From an uncultured Porphyromonadaceae bacterium (GTDB lineage: Bacteria > Bacteroidota > Bacteroidia > Bacteroidales > Muribaculaceae), in contig CABQCA010000003.1 in the NCBI GenBank assembly GCA_902462525.1, forward strand, positions 1-40,988: a stretch of 40,988 nt of DNA. The letters run 5' to 3'. Shown one piece after another: positions 33,052 through 40,988 of the stretch; the first letter of the stretch is position 1, and each line of letters starts with the position of its first letter. The position numbers and the translations under genes are program-made. A model generated the notes under the pieces. That model saw only the letters and a program-made list of their open reading frames with translations. It was not told the origin of the DNA and searched no databases.

Positions 33052-35211
33052 TCAAAATTTTAGGGGGAGAGTAAGCACAAAACGGGCACCGCCTGTGTAT
33101 GAAGTGTCGAGCACGAGCTCGCCTTTTAGCAAACGGGCGACGATGCGCGAAATGGTGAGACCGAGTCCGGCACCGGGAACATTATTGTCGAGCTTGGTAA
33201 AACGCTCGAAAATGACTTCGGCAGAAGCCGGGGGAACACCCCTACCGGTGTCGGTGACGGCAAAGACGGCATTCCGGCCATCTTCCGATTTATAGGACCC
33301 GATGGTAATGGAACCTTTCTCGGTGAATTTGGCAGCATTGGACAGAAGATTCGTAAGAATCTGAATAACACGCTGGCGGTCGGTACGCATAAGGAAATTC
33401 TGACTGTCGTCGGCCACGGATATGCTCACATTCTTTTTAACTCGTGCCCGGATAGCATTTATCGACATCTCGCACAGCGCCTGCGACTCGTAGACGCTCA
33501 CCGTCACCGGCAGTCTGGTGTTGTGAAGCTCGGCAAGCTGAAGCACATCGTTGACAATGGCGCTAACGAGTTCACAGTTCCGCTGCAGGCCGTCGGCAAA
33601 CTCAGCCATATAGGGACGGCTTTTGCTGTCGGTATTTTCGATAATCATCTGTGCGTATTCAAGAATCAGCTGCAGAGGCGCCTTCACCTCATGGCTCATG
33701 TTGTTGATAAAGTCGGTTTTGAGAGAATCGGTGCTTCGGGCAATATCGCGTGCCACTTCGAGCTCATCACGAGTCTCGCGCAGCGACTGGCTTTCGGTGC
33801 GCAGTCTGCTATTTGCATCCTGAAGTTTCATGGCGAGTTTTGCCCTGCGACGGTTGAGGCGCCTCAGCACCAGAGTATAGACCAGCAGAACCGAAAGAAC
33901 TGCAATCAGCACAAGTGCCCTGGTCTGCCATTGACGCCGACGGTTTTTCTGTTCTTCGGCCTGCTGCCTGAGGCTTTCGGCGCGAAGATTGTTCATTTCA
34001 TAAATTTCCTGAAGTTCCTGCAAACGCTCGCGCTGTTTACGGTCAAGGCTTTCGTTCATCAGCGCCGTATATACGGGATATGCCTCGAGAAGATCATTAT
34101 TTTCGCCGAGAGCCGTAGCGACCTCAATAAAAAGACGGTACATTCTCAATCGGCGCCGCTTCAGATAGGGATTGTCCTTACAATCTTTGATGAGGTCGAA
34201 AGCTTTACGGTAGTTTTTGTGATAAATGTTGTAATAAATATCAGGCAGAGGAGCCTTGGCATCGGTAACACCCGCACGGCTGTCGGTGGCAGCCATCTGT
34301 TTTGCCAAAGAGTAGTACTTTTCCACTTCTGCGGAATCGAGAGCCGGATAGTTTTCTAAAATATGGGTATAAGCGATGTATCGGTTTGCGTCATAGCTTT
34401 TGTACTGCCGTCCTATTCGGGCGTTCCGGCGGTCGAGCTTGTCCATTTCGTCGAGAATCTGCCGGCTGGTCTGAATTGCCTCGGCATACATATCGTTCTC
34501 GGTGTACAGCATAGACGAACGCACGAAGTGCGAGTTGCGCAGTGGTATATCATCATCCGGAAGCAGGCTTACAAGCGAGTCGAGTTCGAGCATATAGCGG
34601 ATCAGCGATTCGCCCTGTGTGATACGCGACAGATTTATGCACATGGCTTGCAGCAGTATTATGCGATCATATGGATCTTCAGAAGAACTTTCAACATATT
34701 CATGCATCAGTTGTCTGAGGCGTTCGGAGCGTTCTTCAGAACCCGAATCAGAGGCAATCGATGAGTTATAGAGAATTTTCAGGAATGCCATGGTCATGTC
34801 GCGTTCATGCGAAGGCGGAAAAATCTCGGCAATATGACAGGCATCGAGCAGCAGCGAATCATTGCGTAGATTGAGATTGCCATAGTTGCGAAGAGCGTCG
34901 AGAGCAATATCGTTTTTCCCGGCATTTCGTGCGGTGCGGACAAGCTGAATAGCATAGTCCGAAGCCTCGGCGGTGACTGAGAGGTCGAAGAGATTATAAA
35001 GTATTTTAATGGAATCGCCCGGGGTCTCAGCGTTTTTAAGATCAGCCTTAAGGCTTTCAATGAGTTCGGCACGCTCGCCGGGCGTCACAGACGTAATATT
35101 ACCACCGGCTTCAATACCGGCAGCACTTATCAGCAACAGTATGTAAACAGCAATCAGGCGGATACTTAGAAATGTCCGGCCATACGCCGACTTTGGTTTA
35201 TTATTGTGCAT
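33052..35211 (-). CDS. TPR-type membrane sensor histidine kinase
   Basis: About 719 residues from the ATG at 35211; the frame extends 20 codons further but that part lies over the promoter. A signal peptide or membrane anchor (residues about 10-35) precedes a long periplasmic helical region that reads as TPR-like repeats to about residue 415. A transmembrane helix near 430-450 follows, then a coiled-coil linker and the kinase: H507 in NNMSHEVKAPL, N-box NLLSNAAKF, G1 DTGRGVP and G2 GAGLGLTIS. No receiver domain, so it needs a partner regulator; the OmpR-type gene about 4 kb away is a candidate. Such TPR kinases are common in Bacteroidota. It heads a two-gene unit with the dapF fusion. Confidence 0.9.
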   Translation of the reverse strand: MHNNKPKSAYGRTFLSIRLIAVYILLLISAAGIEAGGNITSVTPGERAELIESLKADLKNAETPGDSIKILYNLFDLSVTAEASDYAIQLVRTARNAGKNDIALDALRNYGNLNLRNDSLLLDACHIAEIFPPSHERDMTMAFLKILYNSSIASDSGSEERSERLRQLMHEYVESSSEDPYDRIILLQAMCINLSRITQGESLIRYMLELDSLVSLLPDDDIPLRNSHFVRSSMLYTENDMYAEAIQTSRQILDEMDKLDRRNARIGRQYKSYDANRYIAYTHILENYPALDSAEVEKYYSLAKQMAATDSRAGVTDAKAPLPDIYYNIYHKNYRKAFDLIKDCKDNPYLKRRRLRMYRLFIEVATALGENNDLLEAYPVYTALMNESLDRKQRERLQELQEIYEMNNLRAESLRQQAEEQKNRRRQWQTRALVLIAVLSVLLVYTLVLRRLNRRRAKLAMKLQDANSRLRTESQSLRETRDELEVARDIARSTDSLKTDFINNMSHEVKAPLQLILEYAQMIIENTDSKSRPYMAEFADGLQRNCELVSAIVNDVLQLAELHNTRLPVTVSVYESQALCEMSINAIRARVKKNVSISVADDSQNFLMRTDRQRVIQILTNLLSNAAKFTEKGSITIGSYKSEDGRNAVFAVTDTGRGVPPASAEVIFERFTKLDNNVPGAGLGLTISRIVARLLKGELVLDTSYTGGARFVLTLPLKF

Positions 35212-35229
35212 CAGGCTTAATTTATGCCT

Positions 35230-35261
35230 CAAAGATACAACATTTAAATTGCAGGAGCAAA
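35230..35261 (-). promoter_or_regulatory. promoter of the histidine kinase / dapF fusion unit
   Basis: On the minus strand, TTTG (35258-35261) and TATCTTTG (35230-35237) are 20 bp apart and match the Bacteroidota consensus fully. Transcription would begin near 35223, about 12 nt before the chosen ATG, so the start at 35271 is excluded. The -33 element lies in the T-tract of the preceding terminator. Confidence 0.78.
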
Positions 35262-35299
35262 TAAAAAACACGCCTCAGCATAGCTGAGAGCGTGTTTTA
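35262..35299 (-). terminator. terminator of the beta-galactosidase gene
   Basis: Minus strand: AAAACACGC and CTCAGC arms pair with GCTGAG and GCGTGTTTT across a 3-nt loop with a single bulged base, then TTTTTTAT follows. It lies about 20 nt after the lacZ stop. Confidence 0.85.
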
Positions 35300-35319
35300 A
35301 TGTACGTGAGCGCTATATG

Positions 35320-38300
35320 TCAGCGGCGCACGGGGGAAATAACGAAGGTATAGCTGTAAGCGTTGTCGTCGAGGCGGTATTTCTTGTAGGGCAGTGCGCC
35401 CCAGCTGTCGTCGCCTCCGAGACCTCGCTGAGCCAGATCGACATAGAGGAACACATGGTCGCGCGAAGACGACACATCGTTGTCGTGCTGCTGATGCTTG
35501 GCCAGGCCGGTGTCGAGGTCGGAGGGCTGCACGTCGAGCGCTGTCACTTCGAGAGGCTGGAGACCGCGCACTTCGAGGCCGAGTCCTTCGGCATCGGTGA
35601 GGCTTGCCTCACGGACATCGGTATGGTTGCCGGTTTCCTGCGGGCGTACATAGTGCCAGCGCATATCGGCAACTTTTCCGCTGTAGCGGCCCATAAAAGC
35701 GGCTGTATTGCGGTCTGAGTAATTCTCCTGCGGCCCGCTGCCGTACCATGCGAAGTTGTCGAAGCTCTTGGGAAGCGTCAGCAGCATACCGAAGCGCGAC
35801 AGCTCGGGTACGAAGGCGTTGTCATCGGCTTTCCAGGCCACATCGACACGGAGACTTCCGTCAGCAAGGGGTGTGTATGTGACAGTGTAGTCGGAGGGTA
35901 CTTCGCGAAGGCGGTAGACGGCCCTGAGGGAGTTGCCGTCGCGACCGAACGACACGAGAGTGCGATTCTGCGCTGCTGTGCGCCATGCATTCGACTTCAC
36001 ATTAAAGCCGTTGCCGTAGTCATTGTCGGTCGATGCCCGCCAGAAAGAGGGCATCATCGCTTTAGACATCAGGTTCTTGCCGTTAACTATATAGTTGCGA
36101 AGCTCACCATTGCGGCCGTCGAAACTCATTTCCACGCCATCAGCCTTGACGGTCCACCAGTCGCCGTTCTGAGTGAAAGTGCCGCCGGCCGCGGCAAGAG
36201 ACATCTCGGCGAGATTCTTCGATGCAAGAACCCACTGTTCGCGAGCCACTTCGTGACCTGCGGGAATAATGTCGTCGCTATCTTTGGTATAGGCATATAC
36301 GCTGAGAGCGTAGTCGGAGCCGGGCTCAACTGCAGGAACCGGCAGCTGGACGGTCTTCGACGAATTGGGAGCCACTACAGTGTCGAAAGTGCCGTCGGCC
36401 ACTACATTGCCGTCGCGCAGAAGCTGCCATGCGAAGTTGTAGCCGGCTGTGGAGCGGGAGGGGAAGTGGTTCTCAACGGTTATTTTGCCTGTTGCAGGGT
36501 CGGCAGAGCTGAAACGAATGTCCTGATACACCTTTTTGACCTCGCTAAGGCCCGGATGGGGACGACGGTCGGGGTCGACGACACCGTTGATGCAGAAGTT
36601 TTCGTCGTTAGTGTACTCGGTAGCACCGTAGTCGCCGCCGTAGGTCCAGTATTCGCGGCCGTTTTCATCTTTCATGCGGAAACCCTGGTCCACCCAGTCC
36701 CAGATAAAGCCTCCCTGGAGGTTGGGATAGCTGCGGTAGAGGTCCCAGAGGTCCTGAAAGTTGCCTGTGGAGTTGCCCATTGCGTGGGCATACTCGCATT
36801 GAATGAGAGGACGGTTGGTATCTGTACGCCTGGCATATTTTTCAACATGGCTGTAGGAGGCATACATGGGGCAGTAGATGTCGGTGTTGGCACCTTCCTT
36901 GCCCTGCTCCCACTGCACGGGGCGGGTGTTGTCGCGGTTCTTGATCCATGCATAGCCTGCATCGAAAGCAGGACCGTTGTCGGTCTCATTACCGAGCGAC
37001 CATACAATGACCGACGGGTGGTTCTTGTCACGCTCCACAAGGCTCATGTGGCGGTCGAGCATTGCTTTGCTCCATTTGGGCGAATAAGTGGGATGATTGG
37101 CCTGCCGCTCGGCAGGCACATGGTAGCCAAGACCGTGGGCCTCGATGTTGGCTTCGTCGACGAGCATGATGCCGTATTTGTCGCAAAGCTCGTACCACAG
37201 CGGCGGCTGCGGATAGTGACTTGTGCGCACGGCATTGATGTTGTGCTGCTTCATGGTGCGGATGTCGGTCATCATGGTCTCGCGGTCGATGGCATGACCG
37301 TTGACCGGGTGATGTTCGTGCATGTTGACACCGTGAATTTCTACCGGCAGGCCGTTGACAAGCAGCTGGCTGTTCCTGATTTCAACTTTACGGAAGCCGA
37401 CGTCGGCCGATGTGGCCTCGATTGTCTTACCGGCGGAGTCGCAGAGGTCGAGGATGAGTTTATAGAGATATGGATTGTCGTAGTTCCATTTGTTCACTTT
37501 GCCTAGTTTTGCCGAGAAAACGGCGCTGCCGTCGGCTGCCACTTTTTTACCTGCGCTGAACACCTTGCGGCCCGAAGCATCGTAGAGAGTGGCGCTGAGT
37601 TTGAGCGGTTCTTTGGAGTCGAGCTTCACGTCGACACTGAAAAGACCGTCGCGGTATTTGGAATCGAGGTCGGCCTTGACGAAGAAGTCGGCGATACGGC
37701 CCCGAGCGTCTGTCTGGTAGAGATATACGTCGCGGTCGATGCCGGAAAGACGCCAGAAGTCCTGATCCTCAAGATAGGAGCCGTCGGTCCAGCGGTAGAC
37801 CTCGCATGCGAGTTCGTTTTTGCCCGGTTTCACGAATTCGGTGATATCGAATTCAGCGGGATTTTTCTGCGACTGCACATAGCCGACCTTCTCGCCGTTG
37901 ACCCACACGTACATGCCGGCTGTCGAGCCGTCGAAGTGCAGGAAAGTGCGCTTGCCGTCGGTCTTGCCGACAGTGAATGTGCGGCGGTAGCTGCCCACAG
38001 GATTGTCGTCGTGCGGCACCTGCGGCGGATTCGCCGGGAAAACATAGCGGGTATTTGTGTAGATAGGCTTGCCGTAGCCTTTCATTTCCCAGTTGGAGGG
38101 TACTTCGATGCGGTCCCAGCCGCTGACATCGTAGCCTGGTTTGAAGAAACCGACAGGACGTGAAGCAGGGTTGGGCGAATAGCGGAACGCCCATTCGCCG
38201 TTGAGACTGACAATCTGTGCCTGTTCGCCGGCGAGGGCATCGGCAGCAGTGGCAAAGGGATAGAACGTGGCCCTTGGCGCCATGCGGCCTTCGGCAAAGA

Positions 38301-38379
38301 CTTCGGGATTTTCCCAGTCGACGGCGGCATTTGCTCCGACAGTAACGCCGAAAGCAAGCAATAGTGATATGCCTTTCAT
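35320..38379 (-). CDS. exported GH2 beta-galactosidase
   Basis: A 1019-residue enzyme with a signal peptide (about 18 residues), so periplasmic or surface, unlike cytoplasmic E. coli LacZ. The domain order is that of GH2 beta-galactosidase: N-terminal sugar-binding domain (SNWEMKGYGKPIYTN), two immunoglobulin-like domains, the TIM barrel, and a C-terminal beta-galactosidase small-chain domain. E465 (WSLGNE) is the acid/base and E529 (LIQCEYAHAMGNS) the nucleophile. It hydrolyses terminal beta-galactosides; no SusCD genes adjoin it. It has its own promoter, a palindrome at its start, and a terminator, so it is a single-gene unit. Confidence 0.96.
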   Translation of the reverse strand: MKGISLLLAFGVTVGANAAVDWENPEVFAEGRMAPRATFYPFATAADALAGEQAQIVSLNGEWAFRYSPNPASRPVGFFKPGYDVSGWDRIEVPSNWEMKGYGKPIYTNTRYVFPANPPQVPHDDNPVGSYRRTFTVGKTDGKRTFLHFDGSTAGMYVWVNGEKVGYVQSQKNPAEFDITEFVKPGKNELACEVYRWTDGSYLEDQDFWRLSGIDRDVYLYQTDARGRIADFFVKADLDSKYRDGLFSVDVKLDSKEPLKLSATLYDASGRKVFSAGKKVAADGSAVFSAKLGKVNKWNYDNPYLYKLILDLCDSAGKTIEATSADVGFRKVEIRNSQLLVNGLPVEIHGVNMHEHHPVNGHAIDRETMMTDIRTMKQHNINAVRTSHYPQPPLWYELCDKYGIMLVDEANIEAHGLGYHVPAERQANHPTYSPKWSKAMLDRHMSLVERDKNHPSVIVWSLGNETDNGPAFDAGYAWIKNRDNTRPVQWEQGKEGANTDIYCPMYASYSHVEKYARRTDTNRPLIQCEYAHAMGNSTGNFQDLWDLYRSYPNLQGGFIWDWVDQGFRMKDENGREYWTYGGDYGATEYTNDENFCINGVVDPDRRPHPGLSEVKKVYQDIRFSSADPATGKITVENHFPSRSTAGYNFAWQLLRDGNVVADGTFDTVVAPNSSKTVQLPVPAVEPGSDYALSVYAYTKDSDDIIPAGHEVAREQWVLASKNLAEMSLAAAGGTFTQNGDWWTVKADGVEMSFDGRNGELRNYIVNGKNLMSKAMMPSFWRASTDNDYGNGFNVKSNAWRTAAQNRTLVSFGRDGNSLRAVYRLREVPSDYTVTYTPLADGSLRVDVAWKADDNAFVPELSRFGMLLTLPKSFDNFAWYGSGPQENYSDRNTAAFMGRYSGKVADMRWHYVRPQETGNHTDVREASLTDAEGLGLEVRGLQPLEVTALDVQPSDLDTGLAKHQQHDNDVSSSRDHVFLYVDLAQRGLGGDDSWGALPYKKYRLDDNAYSYTFVISPVRR

Positions 38380-38407
38380 GCTATAGGATAATGATGGTTA
38401 TATGTTG

Positions 38408-38424
38408 TGTGAAAATTTTTCACA
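38408..38424. promoter_or_regulatory. palindrome at the beta-galactosidase transcription start
   Basis: TGTGAAAATTTTTCACA is a 17-bp perfect palindrome around one central base. It overlaps the -7 element by two bases and covers the expected start point, the position of a repressor operator. No regulator gene of an obvious matching family is next to it. Confidence 0.5.
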
Positions 38425-38454
38425 AAGATAACAATAAGATGGCGGCTGTACAAT
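38423..38454 (-). promoter_or_regulatory. promoter of the beta-galactosidase gene
   Basis: On the minus strand, ATTG (38451-38454) and TATCTTTG (38423-38430) are 20 bp apart. The -7 element matches fully and the -33 in three of four bases. Transcription would start near 38416. Confidence 0.6.
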
Positions 38455-38551
38455 TCCAAATCAGTCATGAGCCGTGCCAAAACTCCTAAAAAAAACAAAA
38501 ATAGCACTCCGCTGACGCGAAATGCCATGTACGACGCCGGAGACCCGGGGA

Positions 38552-38911
38552 TTATTCTTTGGAAAAAATATTTTTTATTTTATCGGTGAGCGACGGTCTG
38601 ACCGGCTTGATGTGCACGCTCACTTTCGACGATTTGGTACTCAGGAATATTATCGACGAATGCATTACTATAGCCACCCACTCCTCGAATGGCACAATGG
38701 CATGAATCTTTTCCAGCGGCAGGCGGTGGAATGGCGACATCGGGTCGCCGCTGCGGATTATCAGCGAATCGACGGGGCCTTCCATGTCGATGCTAATATT
38801 ATGGTGCTCGGCGGCTGCCTCGAAAAGCAAAGGCATATCGAGGCAGTCGGGGCTGTCGGGCCTTTTGCGGTACTTTTTATATAAGGCGTCTATTACCTGT
38901 TTCGTTATCAT
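38552..38911 (-). CDS. hypothetical protein, 119 residues
   Basis: A soluble-looking 119-residue protein with no signal peptide or membrane helix. It has an N-terminal helix (ITKQVIDALYKKYRKRP), a central mixed region with IDMEGPVDSLIIRSGDP and FHRLPLEKIHAIVPFEEWVAIV, and a basic tail ending in KNIFSKE. A purine-rich GGAGA lies 7 nt before the ATG. I do not recognise the family; it may be Bacteroidales-specific. A possible 17-codon frame ends about 15 nt before it. It is divergent from the C10 protease gene. Confidence 0.72.
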   Translation of the reverse strand: MITKQVIDALYKKYRKRPDSPDCLDMPLLFEAAAEHHNISIDMEGPVDSLIIRSGDPMSPFHRLPLEKIHAIVPFEEWVAIVMHSSIIFLSTKSSKVSVHIKPVRPSLTDKIKNIFSKE

Positions 38912-38926
38912 CTTGCAATCTCCGTT

Positions 38927-38980
38927 TTAGCATTGTACTATGGCACCGGCTTTTCCGCTGCCGTCATATTTATAACTCAT
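38927..38980 (-). CDS. possible 17-residue small ORF
   Basis: The minus strand has ATG at 38980 and TAA at 38927-38929, encoding MSYKYDGSGKAGAIVQC. A GCGGAAAC lies before the ATG. Codon choices (GGC, AGC, GGA, GCC, GGT) resemble real genes. It could be a leader peptide or a tiny protein; without homologues it stays weak. Confidence 0.3.
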   Translation of the reverse strand: MSYKYDGSGKAGAIVQC

Positions 38981-39126
38981 GTTTCCGCAGTTTGTTTGCA
39001 AATATTTAAATAATTAAAGACTTTTTGCAGTTGTAATAGTTTTGTAACACCAAGCCACGCCTAAATAAATATAAAGTACACAGAAAACAATAGTAAATGG
39101 CAATTCATAAAAAAATAGAGCATATA

Positions 39127-39159
39127 TTTGATATTTCAAACCATATCAGCTATCTTTGC
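39127..39159 (+). promoter_or_regulatory. promoter of the C10 protease gene
   Basis: TTTG (39127-39130) and TATCTTTGC (39151-39159) are 20 bp apart, a full consensus match. It rules out a longer start at 39156, which is inside the -7 element. The 150 nt before it (from about 38981) are A+T-rich and hold no feature I can name. Confidence 0.82.
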
Positions 39160-39185
39160 ACCAAACTAAAAAAATCAATACCTTT

Positions 39186-40502
39186 ATGAAATTTCTCCAT
39201 TCTTTGCTGCTGTTAATCCTATTGGCTGCAACCTCCTGCCATGAAGACATAGATCTCAACTCAGAACCGTTACCTGTTCCTCCTCCACAACCCGAAAATA
39301 ATCCGACTAAAATCAGTGTGGACGAAGCTGTCGCATTAGCTGAAAATTTTCCTGATTTCGGTGTCGAGAGCCGTTCTTGCAATAGAACTGCAAACATCAG
39401 CAACATTGTAGTCATAGGAAATAACAATTCAAGAAGTGGCGCCAAGGACACTTCAATTTACATAATAAACTATAATGATAATAAAGGCTTTGCAGCCATA
39501 TCTGCAAAACGTATCGATTCACCGGTTCTGGCTGTAATAGACAACGGGAATTATCAGGAAACAATTCAAGCTGATAATCCGGGATTTAACTCATTCATGG
39601 AAATGGCGCTTCAATACGTCGATTATGAATCAGAGCAATACGCTGCATTATCAGACTCTGTTCCTAAATTCTTAGGAGGAGACGGCGACGTGACTCCTGT
39701 CATCAAATTCAAACATGAAACAGACACTATTGCCAATGAAACGGTTAGTCCTAAACTTGGCAATTTGACATGGGGACAACAAGGGACCGAAGGCAGTTTG
39801 TGTCCTAACCTTATTTGTGGTTGTGGTCCTTTAGCCATTGCTATGGCTATGTGTTACTATCAGACTCCATCAATCAACTATACATTCAGCGGCAGAGACG
39901 TTGACATAGATATATTCAACTGGCCTCAGCTAAGATCTCACTCTCCCAGAGGAGACGAATGCTATTCATGCACAGCAGAAACACATAACGTATTAGGGCG
40001 CCTTCTTCGAGAAATCGGCTATCGTGCAGAAACAGAATATAAATCTGAATCGTCATCTACAAAAGATTCTAAAATCAGAAGTACACTGAAGAACTTATTG
40101 CCTAATCGGTCTATCAGTGATTATAAAAACTTCGAACATAAATCGGTTAGAAATGCTATTAGTAATGGTTTGGTTTTAATGATAGGCAAAAAAGGATCAT
40201 ACAGTCTCAGCGGTAAATTTACTGCAAGCGACAAAGGACATGCATGGATAGCCGACGGATTTTTTTATCAATATTTAATAGTACGAAAGTACCAGAAGAC
40301 AATCAATGAAGTTAATTGGAAATATATAGAAAGTGAAATCAAAATAAAGGACTATATCCATTTCAACTGGGGTTGGAGAGGCATCGGAAATGGATATTAT
40401 TCGGGATATGTATTTACGGTCAATTATGAACGCTGGGTGGATGGCGGATTCAAAAGAGAAACAGATTACTATTCCGAAGCAAAATATATGACAATTCGAT
40501 AA
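39186..40502 (+). CDS. C10 (streptopain-like) cysteine protease lipoprotein
   Basis: A 438-residue lipoprotein with lipobox AATSC (C18). Residues 70-140 resemble the Spi/prodomain of SpeB-like proteases (SIYIINYNDNKGFAAISA, then PVLAVIDNG). The peptidase domain follows: W196-G-Q, then CGCGPLAIAMAMCYY with catalytic C213, H352 in GHAWIADGF, and IHFNWGWRG at 391-399 with NGYYSG after it, the C10 hallmark. It would be made as a zymogen at the cell surface and cleave host or dietary proteins, or process other surface proteins. The gene is visibly more A+T-rich than its neighbours (many AAA, ATA, AGA, TTA codons), suggesting recent transfer. It is a single-gene unit with its own promoter and terminator. 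Confidence 0.9.
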   Translation: MKFLHSLLLLILLAATSCHEDIDLNSEPLPVPPPQPENNPTKISVDEAVALAENFPDFGVESRSCNRTANISNIVVIGNNNSRSGAKDTSIYIINYNDNKGFAAISAKRIDSPVLAVIDNGNYQETIQADNPGFNSFMEMALQYVDYESEQYAALSDSVPKFLGGDGDVTPVIKFKHETDTIANETVSPKLGNLTWGQQGTEGSLCPNLICGCGPLAIAMAMCYYQTPSINYTFSGRDVDIDIFNWPQLRSHSPRGDECYSCTAETHNVLGRLLREIGYRAETEYKSESSSTKDSKIRSTLKNLLPNRSISDYKNFEHKSVRNAISNGLVLMIGKKGSYSLSGKFTASDKGHAWIADGFFYQYLIVRKYQKTINEVNWKYIESEIKIKDYIHFNWGWRGIGNGYYSGYVFTVNYERWVDGGFKRETDYYSEAKYMTIR

Positions 40503-40524
40503 AACAGCACATTAAAGAGATATG

Positions 40525-40566
40525 CCACCTGCGAGGAATTTCACCTTCACGCAGGTGGTTGTTTTT
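40525..40566 (+). terminator. intrinsic terminator of the C10 protease gene
   Basis: CCACCTGCG (40525-40533) pairs with CGCAGGTGG (40550-40558) as a 9-bp stem, followed by TTGTTTTTA. It lies about 22 nt after the stop codon. Confidence 0.85.
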
Positions 40567-40601
40567 ACTATGGCGTTCTTAATCCTTAAAGAAAAACGTT
40601 C

Positions 40602-40615
40602 AAAGTTGAAACTTT
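40602..40615. promoter_or_regulatory. palindrome upstream of the DUF3127 promoter
   Basis: AAAGTT-GA-AACTTT is a 6-bp perfect inverted repeat just upstream of the -33 element. It could be an operator, but similar short palindromes occur by chance in A+T-rich gaps. Confidence 0.3.
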
Positions 40616-40617
40616 AA

Positions 40618-40650
40618 ATTGCGGTTTGGGAAATTTTTCGCTAACTTTGC
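40618..40650 (+). promoter_or_regulatory. promoter of the DUF3127 gene
   Basis: TAACTTTGC at 40642-40650 is a full -7 match. ATTG at 40618-40621 lies 20 bp upstream and could be the -33 element; a TTTG at 40625 is too close. Confidence 0.6.
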
Positions 40651-40689
40651 GGTTCAGCTACAGTGCAAGAAAAAAACTCATATATAATA

Positions 40690-40988
40690 ATGGAAATAAA
40701 AGGAACAATCATCGCCGCCCTGCCCGAAGTTTCGGGCGTTTCCAAGAGCGGCAATTCGTGGAAAAAGAAAGAATATGTGCTGGAAAACACCGAAGGCCAG
40801 TTCCCCCGCAAAGTCGCTTTCACGTGCTTCGGCGACAACGCCGACAAAATCCAGCTCAGCGTAGGCCAGGTGGCTACAATATATTTCGACATCGAATCGC
40901 GCGAATACAACGGCCGCTGGTACACTGACATCCGCTGCTGGCGTGCCGACGTCGCAACTCCCGCAGCGCCGGCCGCAGGCCCCGCAGC
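40690..40988 (+). CDS. DUF3127 protein, cut by window end
   Basis: The frame starts at the ATG at 40690 and is still open at the last base, giving 99 residues. It begins MEIKGTIIAALPEVSGVS and continues with KKKEYVLENTEGQFPRKVAF, then YFDIESREYNGRWYTDIRCW. This matches DUF3127, a small Bacteroidota family with an OB-fold-like, single-strand DNA-binding-like pattern. An Ala/Pro-rich region begins at the edge, where the family has a disordered tail. The function is not established; a nucleic-acid-binding role is inferred. The C-terminus lies outside the window. Confidence 0.9.
   Translation, partial: MEIKGTIIAALPEVSGVSKSGNSWKKKEYVLENTEGQFPRKVAFTCFGDNADKIQLSVGQVATIYFDIESREYNGRWYTDIRCWRADVATPAAPAAGPA

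Noticed and set aside
36253..37506. Long plus-strand frame of 417 codons within the beta-galactosidase gene
   Set aside because: It is antisense to a complete GH2 enzyme with all catalytic motifs and shows no domain of its own. Similar long antisense frames occur opposite the FAD oxidoreductase (13885-14964) and the metallophosphoesterase (12379-13275) and are rejected for the same reason.

Overview
The window looks like part of a Bacteroidota chromosome, most likely order Bacteroidales; a Muribaculaceae-like origin is my inference. The support is a SusC/SusD pair, many promoters of the Bacteroidota type (TTTG about 20 bp before TAnnTTTG), a DUF3127 gene, a C10 cysteine protease lipoprotein, short C-terminal tails resembling type IX secretion sorting domains, and moderate G+C with weak Shine-Dalgarno sites. 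I see no tRNA, rRNA, CRISPR array, transposase or phage gene.

Layout. Positions 1-355 hold the interrupted start of an SMR transporter gene (minus strand) and a promoter for a two-gene unit: a small DUF6881-like protein and an inositol-monophosphatase family enzyme. A minus-strand pair follows, a secreted GH3 glycosidase and a DUF4886/SGNH-type hydrolase. A divergent plus-strand gene then encodes a 501-residue helical protein of unknown function.

The centre (5837-27772) is one minus-strand polycistron of 14 genes, read from right to left: SusC receptor, SusD lipoprotein, metallo-beta-lactamase-fold lipoprotein, two tandem secreted paralogues, phosphodiester-glycosidase (NAGPA) protein, GH13 enzyme, FAD oxidoreductase, metallophosphoesterase, histidine phosphatase, Na+/solute symporter, ribokinase-like kinase, polyol-type dehydrogenase and fructokinase-like kinase. 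Most gaps are 4-50 nt. The set reads as a complete route: binding and import, extracytoplasmic cleavage of phosphate-containing glycosides, uptake of a released sugar or polyol, oxidation and phosphorylation. Several unrelated folds able to act on phosphoesters in a SusCD operon make this the most interesting part of the window. I infer a phosphorylated glycan or glycosyl-polyol-phosphate substrate; this is untested.

Upstream lies an OmpR-family response regulator with no adjacent kinase, then a divergent fur-purA pair. Beyond purA, on the minus strand, a TPR-type sensor histidine kinase is followed after 3 nt by a fusion of a PatB/MalY-like PLP enzyme with diaminopimelate epimerase. Next are a periplasmic GH2 beta-galactosidase, a small hypothetical gene with a possible 17-codon ORF before it, an A+T-rich C10 protease gene on the plus strand, and the start of a DUF3127 gene cut by the window edge.

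Assignments rest on reading motifs and gene context by eye; no database search was run.
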